From contig CACWNR010000001.1 of the NCBI GenBank assembly GCA_902762355.1, positions 62,001 through 126,000 on the forward strand: a stretch of DNA of 64,000 nucleotides, written 5' to 3'. Source of the stretch: an uncultured Bacteroidales bacterium (GTDB taxonomy: Bacteria; Bacteroidota; Bacteroidia; Bacteroidales; Paludibacteraceae). Below are positions 43,710-53,121 of this stretch, piece after piece (position 1 is the stretch's first letter; every line of letters begins with the position of its first letter). The position numbers were made by a program, and so were the translations under genes. The notes under the pieces were generated by a model, which saw nothing but the letters and a program-made list of their open reading frames with translations, searched no databases and was not told the DNA's origin.

Positions 43710-46520
43710 TTACCTGCAGATAATCTTAATCCACGGGGTCTTACGACCCATTTTATTGTTCGGCATGTATTTGATCATATACATCGTTCCGCGGCGGAAA
43801 TAGTTATCGTCCAAGGGTACCACATTTTGCGATGGAGCGACGGGGATACTCTTAACCAACTCTCCTTCGGGTGAGTAGATGTTGAGGCAACCGTCGGTGA
43901 GCGACTGCGGAATATAGATCACACGTTTCGCCGGGTTATAGACGATAGAATCCACATCGTACGTAAGGTGCTTCGAGTCAACTGCTTCGCCTTCTTTGGT
44001 GAAGATAGGCATTGCCTGACTGAGGACACTCATGTGCTCTTCACAACCTTTTTCTTCCGAGCATTGTAGCTGGATATAATAGGTCGTATTCGGAATCAGA
44101 TCATATGCGTATAGTTGGTGACTCTCCGTGGCATCGATTGTCATTTCGCGTCCCTTATACGTATACACCGTTCGTTTGTTGAAGGTCGTTGTGAAGGCAT
44201 CCAAGCACACTCCTTCGCCACCTATCGAGGTGTATTCCAAGCGGAAACGGCGGTAGCCGTCAGACTCGCTGAATGACTTCTTGTAGGTGTTTTTCTTCGT
44301 GTTCTTGGTAATCTGAATCACGTCAATCGTGTCTGTTCCGGCATCGCTCATACCAATGAGCGTGATGAACCCTACCTCCGAGTCAGTCGTAGCCGGCGCA
44401 CTGAGCCACATGCTCAATTCAACTACCGGAAGCGGGTAGAGCGGCGTCATTAGCGTCTCGTAGTTCTCCTTGAACCACATGGATACTGCTCCTTCTTCTT
44501 TCGCTTTTGAGGTCGTGCGGTAGAACGAGGTGTACCAGCCGGATTCCGCTACCGTTGCTTCGTCATCAAAGCCCTCAAAACTCTCCATCGTGGACTCTTG
44601 ACCTTCCTCCAAATGGTACAGCGTGACATAGTATTTCTCCGCGTCTTCTTCCTCTTCCCAAATGGCTTTAAAGGTCGTCGGTGTTAACTCTTCCACAGCG
44701 GATAAAGCGGGCGCGTTAATGAGCACAGGACGAGGGCTCGTGCCGCGTATCGTATAGGTGATACTGATACTGCCTTGGCTGATGGTGATGCGCCCCTGTT
44801 GGATGTCGCACACTTGTTTGCCCGGCGCGTAGCGCACGAAAAGCGGCTGCTCCATGGTGGAGTCGCTCTGTACCGGTGCCTGAATGGTGGTCTGCCAGTT
44901 CACGCTGTCGGTAGAGATCTTGAAGGAGTTGTTAGAACTGATTTTAACAGTCTTCTCCGGGTCAAGACCTGCGCCAACAACGATTATTTGCTCTGCCGGT
45001 GTGTCTTCTGTTTTAGGATTCGACAGATAAGTGCTCTGTAGCACAGGTAGTTCTGCCGGCACAACATAGAAATTATTCTCACCGGTGGACTTGAACGTAA
45101 AGGAGATCACCTTGCCGTCTAAGGCGATGTCTAGCAGCGGTTGTTCCAATATCTCGCCGTTATGAAGCTTCGGAGTGAAGGTCTTCACTTTTGCTGAACC
45201 GGGGTAGGTGTCACCGGCGGTGGAGTAGCCTTTGCGACCATTCGCTTCCTCCAGATGATAACGCAGCGGATTCGAGTTGTTGGGGGTGTTATTATTCCAT
45301 GCACCGGCATTGTATTCAATGTGCCAGATGACCATGCCGACTCCCGGGAGTGCCGAAGAGGGGGCATCCCAACCAACGCGCTGGCGGTTCTCTAACAACC
45401 AATATTCACGCGGGTTGGCGCTACTCCAGCTTAAGTTATGTCCTGTCTTGGCAATCAGGTAAGCGAAGTTGCTTGTCTCCAACGGCTCTAAGGTGTATGA
45501 ACCGGCAGTATTCAACTGTACAGGCTTGAGCCAACCGAGTTGGAAACGCTCGCCGGCAGAATATGAAGGAGGCGTCTTGCCGTTGCCGTTATAACTACCG
45601 GAACACATGATATCCCAAGTTCCTACAGTATAAGTATCGGACGATTGAGTGTCATAGTAATCCGGCAAACCAAGCACGTGGCCGAACTCATGGCAGAATG
45701 TACCGATACCACACATTGAGTTGCCCGATGATCCGCGGAGCTCCGACGTGCAGGCATAGTCGCAAATAATCTTTCCTCCTGCTTTCTCTTGTCCGCTAAC
45801 TACACTACGGTGCGGCCAAATAGTGTTGGCACCGCCGCCTTCTGCCTGATTATGTCCGGCATAATAAACGAACACATTATCGATACGACCATCGTTGTCG
45901 GTGTCGTATTGAGACATGTCCACGCCGGACTCTGCTACCAACTGGCATGCCTCCACAATCATCTGCGAAACATAGGAATCGTGGCTGTTGCCGCTTTCGG
46001 AGCCGTAATAGGCGTAGTCATGGCTTACCGTTACAGGTCCATAACAATCAAAGATCGGAGAAAAAACACTGTCTGATGAAGCGATGAAGTAGTCGCGCGC
46101 AGAGCCGACACCGCCGTTTTCATTGTATCCGGACACGTTCAGCATGCGCTCGAAAGCATCGCGCGTGAGCTTGAACTTCAGATTGGTGAAGTTAACAAGG
46201 ATGACGAGGCTTTTGGGCGAGCCGGTGAGGGGGTAAGTACCGGAGATCATGGCTTGCTGCATTGCTTTCCGCATCTTACGTGCCGACTGAGGCTCCTGCT
46301 TAACGGAGGCATCTTCTACCCACATGCCTTCTCCATTCAAACGCAAGGGTGTACCATCTAAGCGCGTGTAATAACTATGGAACTCATCGCCCACTAACTT
46401 CAAAGTTAGTGTGGTTCCGTCCGCTTGTGTCACTTGGATAGGTTCCGGCGTCGCTATGACAGCAAACGCACTCGCGCTACAGATCAGCGCGGCTACTAAA
46501 CTTGCTAAATATCGTTTCAT
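43710..46520 (-). CDS. Secreted M6-family metalloprotease with T9SS-like C-terminal tail
   Basis: The start MKRYLASLVAALICSASAFA gives 936 residues with a signal peptide. The M6 (immune-inhibitor-A-like) catalytic domain covers about 100-400: DSYVSQMIVEACQLV, DTDNDGRIDNVFVYYAGH, the zinc motif in FCHEFGHVLGLPDYYD, and GTWDIMCSGSYNG. Beta-sandwich and fibronectin-like regions follow. The last about 75 residues (YSPEGELVKSI and a closing GRKTPWIKIICR) resemble a type IX sorting domain, so cell-surface export is likely. It has its own promoter and terminator, downstream of susCD, which suggests surface protein digestion feeding that transporter. Confidence 0.9.
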   Translation of the reverse strand: MKRYLASLVAALICSASAFAVIATPEPIQVTQADGTTLTLKLVGDEFHSYYTRLDGTPLRLNGEGMWVEDASVKQEPQSARKMRKAMQQAMISGTYPLTGSPKSLVILVNFTNLKFKLTRDAFERMLNVSGYNENGGVGSARDYFIASSDSVFSPIFDCYGPVTVSHDYAYYGSESGNSHDSYVSQMIVEACQLVAESGVDMSQYDTDNDGRIDNVFVYYAGHNQAEGGGANTIWPHRSVVSGQEKAGGKIICDYACTSELRGSSGNSMCGIGTFCHEFGHVLGLPDYYDTQSSDTYTVGTWDIMCSGSYNGNGKTPPSYSAGERFQLGWLKPVQLNTAGSYTLEPLETSNFAYLIAKTGHNLSWSSANPREYWLLENRQRVGWDAPSSALPGVGMVIWHIEYNAGAWNNNTPNNSNPLRYHLEEANGRKGYSTAGDTYPGSAKVKTFTPKLHNGEILEQPLLDIALDGKVISFTFKSTGENNFYVVPAELPVLQSTYLSNPKTEDTPAEQIIVVGAGLDPEKTVKISSNNSFKISTDSVNWQTTIQAPVQSDSTMEQPLFVRYAPGKQVCDIQQGRITISQGSISITYTIRGTSPRPVLINAPALSAVEELTPTTFKAIWEEEEDAEKYYVTLYHLEEGQESTMESFEGFDDEATVAESGWYTSFYRTTSKAKEEGAVSMWFKENYETLMTPLYPLPVVELSMWLSAPATTDSEVGFITLIGMSDAGTDTIDVIQITKNTKKNTYKKSFSESDGYRRFRLEYTSIGGEGVCLDAFTTTFNKRTVYTYKGREMTIDATESHQLYAYDLIPNTTYYIQLQCSEEKGCEEHMSVLSQAMPIFTKEGEAVDSKHLTYDVDSIVYNPAKRVIYIPQSLTDGCLNIYSPEGELVKSIPVAPSQNVVPLDDNYFRRGTMYMIKYMPNNKMGRKTPWIKIICR

Positions 46521-46546
46521 TTGTGCATAATTTTCCAAATTCGCGG

Positions 46547-46578
46547 CAAAGGTACAAAAAAAATCCCACATACGCAAA
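46547..46578 (-). promoter_or_regulatory. M6 protease promoter
   Basis: On the minus strand, TTTG (46578-46575), a 20-base spacer and TACCTTTG (46554-46547). The TTTG lies in the loop of the upstream gene's terminator hairpin. Confidence 0.8.
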
Positions 46579-46596
46579 TGTATGTGAGATTTTTTG
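46555..46596 (-). terminator. Terminator of the susCD operon
   Basis: Stem CACATAC/GTATGTG (46567-46573 with 46580-46586) extended by further pairs past one mismatch, loop GCAAAT, followed on the minus strand by eight or more Ts. It overlaps the next promoter almost completely. Confidence 0.85.
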
Positions 46597-46620
46597 CTAT
46601 TTCTTTAACTTTTTAAAAAG

Positions 46621-48222
46621 TTAATCATTGTCTTGTTGCAATTCCTTATTCGAGATATACGGATTGTAACGAGTCTCTGTTGTCGGAATCTCACATTGAC
46701 ACCTTTCGTCCGCATTCACAGCTTTGCTTGCGCGAGCGTCTTGGTGGTTGGTACCTAGCGTGACGGTTTTGCTCAGACGACGCAAAGTCTGTAATGCATA
46801 ACCCTCACCCCACATCTCAACACGCCAGTTATAAACGATAGCATTTTTCAGCGCATCGCCGCTCAGTGAGCTGAGCCATGTATTGTAATCGGTTTCTTTG
46901 CCGTCGATGACACGCTCGTCGCACAGTGCCTTCAAATACTTAACTGCATTGACTTCATCACTCTTGCGATAAGCTGCCTCAGCAGCAATCAGGTAAGCAA
47001 CCGAAACACGCATGAATAAGTTGTCGCACAACCAATCGCGGTCAACTTTCTCCAAATCAGTAACGCTTTTGTACTTCGGGCTGTAGAACTTGCCATCCGG
47101 GCAATATTTATAGGTACCCGAAGCACGGAACCAGTTCTTACGTGCATCCCATTTGGTAGCTACTACTTCGTCATACAACTTGCTGTCAATCTGCTTGAAA
47201 TCGCCGGCTGCTGCATAACTATACGTGTGAATATCCACATGTCCGAAGAACGATGCCAAAGCTGTGGTGGTCTCAACCGTTACATCTTGACCCCACATCC
47301 AGTCTCCAGCCTTGAGATCAGAAAAACCGGTAGTAGTCAACTCTGCTTTCGGAAGCAAAGGATACTTACCTCCATCAATAACAGCAACTGCTTGCTCGTA
47401 TGCGATATCGTATGCGTTCTTGCCATCTGCAATGATGATTTCACTATGACCATGGTTCAGCATGGCGTACGCCAAAATCAAACGTGCGACATCCGCATCA
47501 ATCTCCAGTTTAGATTTACGATCGTGCAATTGACCGTAGAAATCAAGCAAAGTAACAGATTGGCTCAGATCTTCGTAAATAACGTTATAAACTTCTGCTA
47601 CCGTAGCACGCGGTTTACCCTTCAACTCGGCAACCTTCATGTCGGTCTCTGTGTAGAGAGGTATAGCCAGCGATGCATCCAGATCGGTAATCTCATCCTT
47701 TGGATTCGTATAGAAATCCAACAGGTTGGCATAGCACCAGCCGCGTAATGCGAGTACTTGACCATAGTAGTAAGCTTGCTCAATCGTTGCTTCGGTCGGA
47801 TCGCCGGAAATGATACCATCCAACATCTCTTGTACGTTATCCTCAACAGCTGCTGCGCAGAGGTTCGTCAGGTTGATAATCTCATAGTAGAAAGACCACA
47901 TGTAACTACGTGCCTGAGAGTAGAAGTATCCGCGATCATACTGAACGAACCAACCGTAGTTATCGTTTGGCATGGCCATATCGCCTGATTGGATATCGCC
48001 GTACATATCAATGGCGCGCTTACCGAACTCATCGTGGTCGCTAGCAGCGTACAGTCTGGAATAGATACCCATAATAGAACCGGTCAAGTTATCCGGCAGG
48101 ATTGCGTATTGTTCTTCGGTCAAGACGCCTCCTTCGGGTTGTTGGTTAAAGAAACTGTCACCGCAAGAGGTGAGAACCAAACCCAACGCAATGGTCACAA
48201 ATAAATATTGAATCTTTTTCAT
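46621..48222 (-). CDS. SusD/RagB-family outer-membrane nutrient-binding lipoprotein
   Basis: A 533-residue lipoprotein: lipobox LTSC with Cys20, then the SusD fold with its N-terminal helices (YSRLYAASDHDEFGKRAIDMYGDIQSGD) and tetratricopeptide-like pairs (ALRGWCYANLLDFYT, LFMRVSVAYLIAAEAAYRKS). The C-terminal YNPYISNKELQQDN is typical. It caps the SusC channel and binds the substrate, here unknown; no glycosidase lies nearby, and the M6 protease next door hints at peptides. Confidence 0.94.
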   Translation of the reverse strand: MKKIQYLFVTIALGLVLTSCGDSFFNQQPEGGVLTEEQYAILPDNLTGSIMGIYSRLYAASDHDEFGKRAIDMYGDIQSGDMAMPNDNYGWFVQYDRGYFYSQARSYMWSFYYEIINLTNLCAAAVEDNVQEMLDGIISGDPTEATIEQAYYYGQVLALRGWCYANLLDFYTNPKDEITDLDASLAIPLYTETDMKVAELKGKPRATVAEVYNVIYEDLSQSVTLLDFYGQLHDRKSKLEIDADVARLILAYAMLNHGHSEIIIADGKNAYDIAYEQAVAVIDGGKYPLLPKAELTTTGFSDLKAGDWMWGQDVTVETTTALASFFGHVDIHTYSYAAAGDFKQIDSKLYDEVVATKWDARKNWFRASGTYKYCPDGKFYSPKYKSVTDLEKVDRDWLCDNLFMRVSVAYLIAAEAAYRKSDEVNAVKYLKALCDERVIDGKETDYNTWLSSLSGDALKNAIVYNWRVEMWGEGYALQTLRRLSKTVTLGTNHQDARASKAVNADERCQCEIPTTETRYNPYISNKELQQDND

Positions 48223-48245
48223 TGTTGTAATCTCCTCTTTAATGG

Positions 48246-51200
48246 TTAGAACTGAATTTTAACACCACCCATTACAGTGGACAACAGACCATATTCGTTC
48301 GAATCGTTAGTTCCGGACAAAGACATCATCGGGTTGTAACCTTTACGTGCCGAAGCAATGGCCAAGTTGTCACCTGCTATCCAAATCTGAAGAACGTTTA
48401 TTTTTGCCTTTTCAATCCATTTCTTCGGGAACTTGTATCCCAAGTTAATGTTGTTGAGACTCAAGAAACTATTGCTGGTCAAGAAGCGGTCGCTGGTCTT
48501 ATTTGCGTACTGGTCAATACCATTGCTCAAACGCGGAATATTGGAACTCGTATTGGACTCTGTCCAAGAATTCAACATATCTTTGTGCCAGTTGCGGCTA
48601 CCGATCTTGTCGCTGTGCATCAATTGTGCGTACGTGTTATCGTAACCGTAACCACCAATACGGTAGCTGCAGCTTACGCTTAACGTTACACCATAAGCCT
48701 CGAAGTCAATTCCGAAACCACCATCCAAATCCGGCATGTAGCTCTTGCCAACGTAGTTGCTACCTGCGAAACCGGAGTCATCACCGGAAACAACAATCTC
48801 GCGGATATCTGCGTTCGGGTGCTTCTGCTGGTACTCGTATACAGATGCGATATAGTTGTCGCCCGTATTGTCCAAATCAGCAGAGGTGTGACCAAAGCCA
48901 CCACCATTCGATGCATCGTAGTACGCTACGTAGCACGCTTCACCCTTGTCATTAACACCTGCGTAGTGCGGCAGATAGTAATCTGCAGTGGAGTGGCCCT
49001 TGGACATACCGCCGTTCATGATCATACGTTGCGGCTCGCCATTCTCGTCATAACCATCGATAGGCATCTCTAACATCTTATTACGGTAGAAACCACCATT
49101 CCAACGGATATCCAATTTGATATTACGCATATCTACTGCGTGTGCTTTCAAATCGAACTCGAAACCTTGGTTCTCCATCTTTGCATCGTTTACGTAGTAA
49201 CCGTCATAACCTAACGAAGGAGCTACGTAACGCGGGAAGAGCATGTTATCCGTCTTCTTGTAGAAATAATCCAACTCAACATCGAGGTACTTGCTGATCG
49301 ACAACTCAAGACCAAGGTCAATCGTACTGGTACGCTCCCAAGTCAAATCTGGGTTTCCTTTGTACGACCATACATAAGCCTTGCTCTCATCTACGTTCTT
49401 AACAGAATACCAATCGGTATAAAGCGGAGCATCTTCGATGTCACCGATCTCTTGGTTACCCAATACACCCCAACTCAAACGTAACTTACCGTTCTTCATC
49501 CAATCAGCAGCCTCGGTACCTTCCATGAAGTGCTCGTTGGTGAAGTTCCATGCTGCACCTACGGAACCGAAGTGACCCCAACGTTTGCCTTTGGCAAAAC
49601 GACTCGAACCGTCAGCACGGTAGTTAGCGGTGATCAAATAACGGTTGTCGTACTCGTAGGTAGCCGTTGCGAGAGCAGACTCCAACGTAGCCGTACGAGC
49701 CCAACCTTTTACATCGTCCATCGAGATACCGTTACTCAACTCGTTAACGTCATCCAATACGATTTTCTTCTTATAACCATATTGCATGTTCAGGTTATAG
49801 TACGTCAACTCGTGACCTGCCATAACGCGAATAGAGTGCTCGTTGATGGTCTTGTTGTACTCTAACAACTGGTTGCTTGTGAATGCAAAATAGTTGTATT
49901 GCCTATTCAATACACGACCAACACCGGCTGCATCACCATAGTATTTGTTGGTTAACGAGTTAGCGCGGTTGTTCAAATATTGAGCACCGGCGTTGATAGT
50001 CAACTTAAGACCCTCGTAGAGTTTGAACTCCAAGAACGCATTGGCAGTCGTCTGATGACGAACCGTGCGAGCTTTATCCCACTCCAATACACCGGCCGGG
50101 TTGGCACCGAACATGTATGCACGACCTTGAGCCTCGCTTGCACCCGTTCCGTTATCACCGTAATCGTACATCTTACGACCTGTATTCGGATCAATCAGTA
50201 CCTCACCGGTTACAGGGTCGTGTACATATACCGGGTAAATAGCCGGACATTGCTGAACGAAAAGGAAACCATCGTTAGCATATGAAGTACCTCTCTCGTT
50301 CTGGCCGGGGTTGTTGAGCGAAGCGTAAGAATACTGGATATTCAAACCTCCCTTTAACCATTTCTTGGCTTGATAGTTGATGTTCGCACGTGTGTTAAAA
50401 CGTTGGAAATCAGAAGAGCGGAAGTATCCTTCGTCCTTCAAGTAACCGAAACTGGTATAATAATTCAGTTTCTCGCTACCGCCGCTGATCTTGGCCGTTG
50501 CCTCCAATTTCATACCCGTACGGAACAATGCATCATACCATTTCTCCATGTTCTGGTATGCCGGCAAACGTTGAGCCTCTGAATTGAATACCGGTTTGCC
50601 ATTTTCGTAGCTAACAAGATCCTTTCCTGCTTTGTTCCACAAATTGTAAATAGTAGGAAGACCCTTCGTACCATACAAGTTGTTGTTCGCATATTTGGTG
50701 GCTGCGGTCTCTACTGCACCATTAATGAGACGCTGTTGGTTGTACAAACTCTGCCATGCAAGAGTAACATACTCCTCCGGGCTCTCAATAACGTCGTACA
50801 TCGGCAACAAACGCATGTTGGCACCGCCCTTGACGTCGATCTCAATCTTGGCGTCATCACCGTTCGAACTACCTTTCTTGGTGGTGATCAAAATGACACC
50901 GTTGGCACCACGGCTACCATACAGAGAGGTAGCGGTAGCATCTTTCAAAATCGTAGTCGAAGCAATGTCACCCGGGTCAATCGAACTAATCGAAGCAGCA
51001 TCCAATGGAATACCATCTACTACGTAGAGAGGCGCTGTACTTGCCGAAATAGAACCAATACCACGGATACGAATGGATCCTACAGTACCCGGCTGACCGC
51101 TGGCGGTAGATACTTGCACACCGGCAACCTCACCGGCCAATGCCTTCGTTACATCAGACGGGTTTTTCTTCTCAATGTCCTCAGCCTTCACGGCTTGAGC

Positions 51201-51548
51201 GGAACCTGCATAAGCACCTTTAGCAACTGTACCGTAACCGGTAACAACCACTTCTTGGATGACTTCGCTGTTCTCAGACATCGTGATCTTCAGGTTCTTT
51301 CCTGCGGCTACTTCCTGCGTAGCCATACCCACGAAACTAACGACCAGCGTTTTTACAGACTCCGGTACCTCCATCTCAAACTTACCTTCGTAGTCAGAGA
51401 TCGTACCTTGTGTAGTGCCTTTGGCCTGGATGCTCGCACCGATCACCGGCTCACCTTTCGCGTCGACAACTACACCGCTTACTTGCTTCTCTGCATACAA
51501 GCCTACGCTCAATGCAATCAGAAACAAAAGTGTAAAAATCTTCTTCAT
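48246..51548 (-). CDS. SusC/RagA-family TonB-dependent outer-membrane transporter
   Basis: A 1100-residue protein: signal peptide (1-19), carboxypeptidase-D-like regulatory domain (about 23-95, KQVSGVVVDAKGEPVIGASIQAKG), TonB box region (EVVVTGYGT), plug (about 115-225, VRIRGIGSISASTAPLYVVDGIPL and TSLYGSRGANGVILITTKKG), then a 22-strand barrel ending VMGGVKIQF. It imports the ligand captured by the SusD partner, powered by TonB. It is preceded by a promoter and a leader of about 90 bases. Confidence 0.95.
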   Translation of the reverse strand: MKKIFTLLFLIALSVGLYAEKQVSGVVVDAKGEPVIGASIQAKGTTQGTISDYEGKFEMEVPESVKTLVVSFVGMATQEVAAGKNLKITMSENSEVIQEVVVTGYGTVAKGAYAGSAQAVKAEDIEKKNPSDVTKALAGEVAGVQVSTASGQPGTVGSIRIRGIGSISASTAPLYVVDGIPLDAASISSIDPGDIASTTILKDATATSLYGSRGANGVILITTKKGSSNGDDAKIEIDVKGGANMRLLPMYDVIESPEEYVTLAWQSLYNQQRLINGAVETAATKYANNNLYGTKGLPTIYNLWNKAGKDLVSYENGKPVFNSEAQRLPAYQNMEKWYDALFRTGMKLEATAKISGGSEKLNYYTSFGYLKDEGYFRSSDFQRFNTRANINYQAKKWLKGGLNIQYSYASLNNPGQNERGTSYANDGFLFVQQCPAIYPVYVHDPVTGEVLIDPNTGRKMYDYGDNGTGASEAQGRAYMFGANPAGVLEWDKARTVRHQTTANAFLEFKLYEGLKLTINAGAQYLNNRANSLTNKYYGDAAGVGRVLNRQYNYFAFTSNQLLEYNKTINEHSIRVMAGHELTYYNLNMQYGYKKKIVLDDVNELSNGISMDDVKGWARTATLESALATATYEYDNRYLITANYRADGSSRFAKGKRWGHFGSVGAAWNFTNEHFMEGTEAADWMKNGKLRLSWGVLGNQEIGDIEDAPLYTDWYSVKNVDESKAYVWSYKGNPDLTWERTSTIDLGLELSISKYLDVELDYFYKKTDNMLFPRYVAPSLGYDGYYVNDAKMENQGFEFDLKAHAVDMRNIKLDIRWNGGFYRNKMLEMPIDGYDENGEPQRMIMNGGMSKGHSTADYYLPHYAGVNDKGEACYVAYYDASNGGGFGHTSADLDNTGDNYIASVYEYQQKHPNADIREIVVSGDDSGFAGSNYVGKSYMPDLDGGFGIDFEAYGVTLSVSCSYRIGGYGYDNTYAQLMHSDKIGSRNWHKDMLNSWTESNTSSNIPRLSNGIDQYANKTSDRFLTSNSFLSLNNINLGYKFPKKWIEKAKINVLQIWIAGDNLAIASARKGYNPMMSLSGTNDSNEYGLLSTVMGGVKIQF

Positions 51549-51643
51549 TGTTTGTTATATTTTGTTAAATAAATGATTTACTCCCTTTCCGCGCGTATGT
51601 ATAGAATACGGAATACGCACACGCGTATAAACGAAAAATCGCG

Positions 51644-51675
51644 CAAAGGTACGACTTTTTTTTGATATGACCAAA
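51644..51675 (-). promoter_or_regulatory. susCD promoter
   Basis: On the minus strand, TTTG (51675-51672), a 20-base spacer and TACCTTTG (51651-51644). The resulting leader of about 90 bases includes a TACGC/GCGTA hairpin around 51609-51627. No anti-sigma or sensor gene is adjacent. Confidence 0.82.
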
Positions 51676-51713
51676 TAATTTAGAAAAAAAAATGCAAAAA
51701 TCTACATTTTGTG

Positions 51714-52976
51714 TCACTCGTATGTCAAAGTGAAACAATTTTCGACACAAAACAAGTCATTTGCTACGTCTAAGAGTTCTTTTGACGACGTTTGTGCAAT
51801 TTTGGCAAAAATCTCCTGCCACTCGGGAGCATAACCATGGTATAAAACCGACTTGGCCATGGCCAATGCACTATTCTCCTGATTCTGGGCACTGATGGCC
51901 AATTGACCCCGCAATTGTGCCAAAGCGTTATGCAGCGCCGTGTCACTCAACTGCGCGTCCATTAACTTGTCCAACTCCTTACGAACCAGCCCGACGCTGC
52001 GGCTGTAGTCCTCCGGATCACATGCCCAGTAAACGCACCAATACCCCGTGTCACTTAAGGGCGTATAGGTCGATTCAACCGTGTAAACGAGCCCCTTCGA
52101 TTCCCGCAAACTCAAGTTCAAACGACTATTCAGACTGCCGCCGCCCAAGATGTTATTGAGCAAAAATAGCGCCAATTGCTTCTCATGTCCCAACGGGTAC
52201 GCTCTGCCGCCTAACATGGCATGCACCTGGTGCGTGTGTTTTTTATAGTGCGCTTCGCGCTCAAGATTTATAGTATTGTGACCGTATGTGGAACGTATGT
52301 TTACCGTATGTTTATCGTATTCATTGCCTTTCGTCAATCCCCCGAACTCCTTTTCAGCAATCTTGAAAATTTTCTCCGGTTTGACGTTCCCCTGACAGAA
52401 AACAACTATCCGCTCCGGCGTGTAATGTTCTGCCATCCAACGCTTAGCAAAGTCCGGCTTCGAAGAAATATGTCGCAAAGTCTTTTTCGTGCCCAAAATA
52501 GGTTGCGCAAGGCTGCTGCCGGCAAAAACAAGACTCTCAAAATCATCGTATATCAACTCGCTCGGCTGGTCATTGTAACTCTCTATCTCGTCCAAGATCA
52601 CCATCCGCTCCTTATCCGTCTCTTCTTTCTTAAAAGCCGGCTCCAGAATCATCTCCGCAATCAGATGCAGCGTCAACTGCACATGTTCCGCCAACGTAGC
52701 CGCATAGAAAGTAGTCTCTTCTTTGGTCGTGTACGCGTTCACTTCCCCACCGATACCTTCGATGGCATGGATGATCTGCCGTCCCGTATGGTGCAACGTT
52801 CCCTTGAAAACACAATGCTCGATATAATGCGCCATGCCATTCTCTTCCGGCATTTCATCTCGCGTACCTGCACCTACCATCACGCCCACATATGCCACCG
52901 GACTCGGAGTCCAGCGGTGCACGATTTTTACACCATTCGGCAAATTATGATAAAAAGTTTGACTATTTTCTTGCAT
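51714..52976 (-). CDS. M16-family (pitrilysin-type) zinc peptidase
   Basis: A 420-residue single-chain M16 peptidase. The inverted zinc motif HYIEH spans residues 50-54, preceded by GAGTRDEMPEENGMA, with the distal Glu region INAYTTKEETTFYAA-like (EVNAYTTKEETTFYAA). The C-terminal half is the inactive M16 repeat with NNILGGGSLNSRLNLSLRESKGLVYTV. It probably degrades peptides in the cytoplasm or periplasm; no signal peptide is seen. An 11-base array codes the segment YDKHTVNIRSTYGHNTIN. Confidence 0.92.
   Translation of the reverse strand: MQENSQTFYHNLPNGVKIVHRWTPSPVAYVGVMVGAGTRDEMPEENGMAHYIEHCVFKGTLHHTGRQIIHAIEGIGGEVNAYTTKEETTFYAATLAEHVQLTLHLIAEMILEPAFKKEETDKERMVILDEIESYNDQPSELIYDDFESLVFAGSSLAQPILGTKKTLRHISSKPDFAKRWMAEHYTPERIVVFCQGNVKPEKIFKIAEKEFGGLTKGNEYDKHTVNIRSTYGHNTINLEREAHYKKHTHQVHAMLGGRAYPLGHEKQLALFLLNNILGGGSLNSRLNLSLRESKGLVYTVESTYTPLSDTGYWCVYWACDPEDYSRSVGLVRKELDKLMDAQLSDTALHNALAQLRGQLAISAQNQENSALAMAKSVLYHGYAPEWQEIFAKIAQTSSKELLDVANDLFCVENCFTLTYE
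52281..52324. repeat. 11-base tandem array inside the M16 peptidase gene
   Basis: Four units in exact 11-base phase: ACCGTATGTGG, AACGTATGTTT, ACCGTATGTTT, ATCGTATTCAT, with CGTAT constant. Since 11 is not a multiple of three, each unit is read in a different frame, giving a non-repetitive peptide. Confidence 0.88.
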
Positions 52977-53001
52977 AATTCAAAAAAAAGCAGTAATTTT
53001 G
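52971..53001 (+). promoter_or_regulatory. tRNA-Leu / lipoprotein promoter
   Basis: TTG at 52971-52973, a 20-base spacer and TAATTTTG at 52994-53001. The -33 element lies inside the start of the divergent M16 gene. Confidence 0.78.
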
Positions 53002-53035
53002 CAGCCGTTTTTGGAGCGCTCGCTACGCTCGCGCT

Positions 53036-53117
53036 GCGGCATTGGCGGAATTGGTAGACGCGCCAGACTTAGGATCTGGTTCCTCACGGAGTGAAAGTTC
53101 GAGTCTTTTATGCCGCA
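53036..53117 (+). tRNA. tRNA-Leu (anticodon TAG, reads CUA)
   Basis: The acceptor arms GCGGCAT (53036-53042) and ATGCCGC (53110-53116) pair perfectly, with discriminator A at 53117. The anticodon stem CCAGA/TCTGG encloses CTTAGGA, giving anticodon TAG. A long variable arm (about TTCCTCACGGAG) marks a class II tRNA, and the T-arm has TTCGAGT. The CCA end is not encoded. Confidence 0.95.
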
Positions 53118-53121
53118 CATT

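Noticed and set aside
53036..53117. tRNA-Leu as an attachment site for an integrated element
   Set aside because: No integrase and no repeated tRNA 3' fragment was seen in the following sequence.
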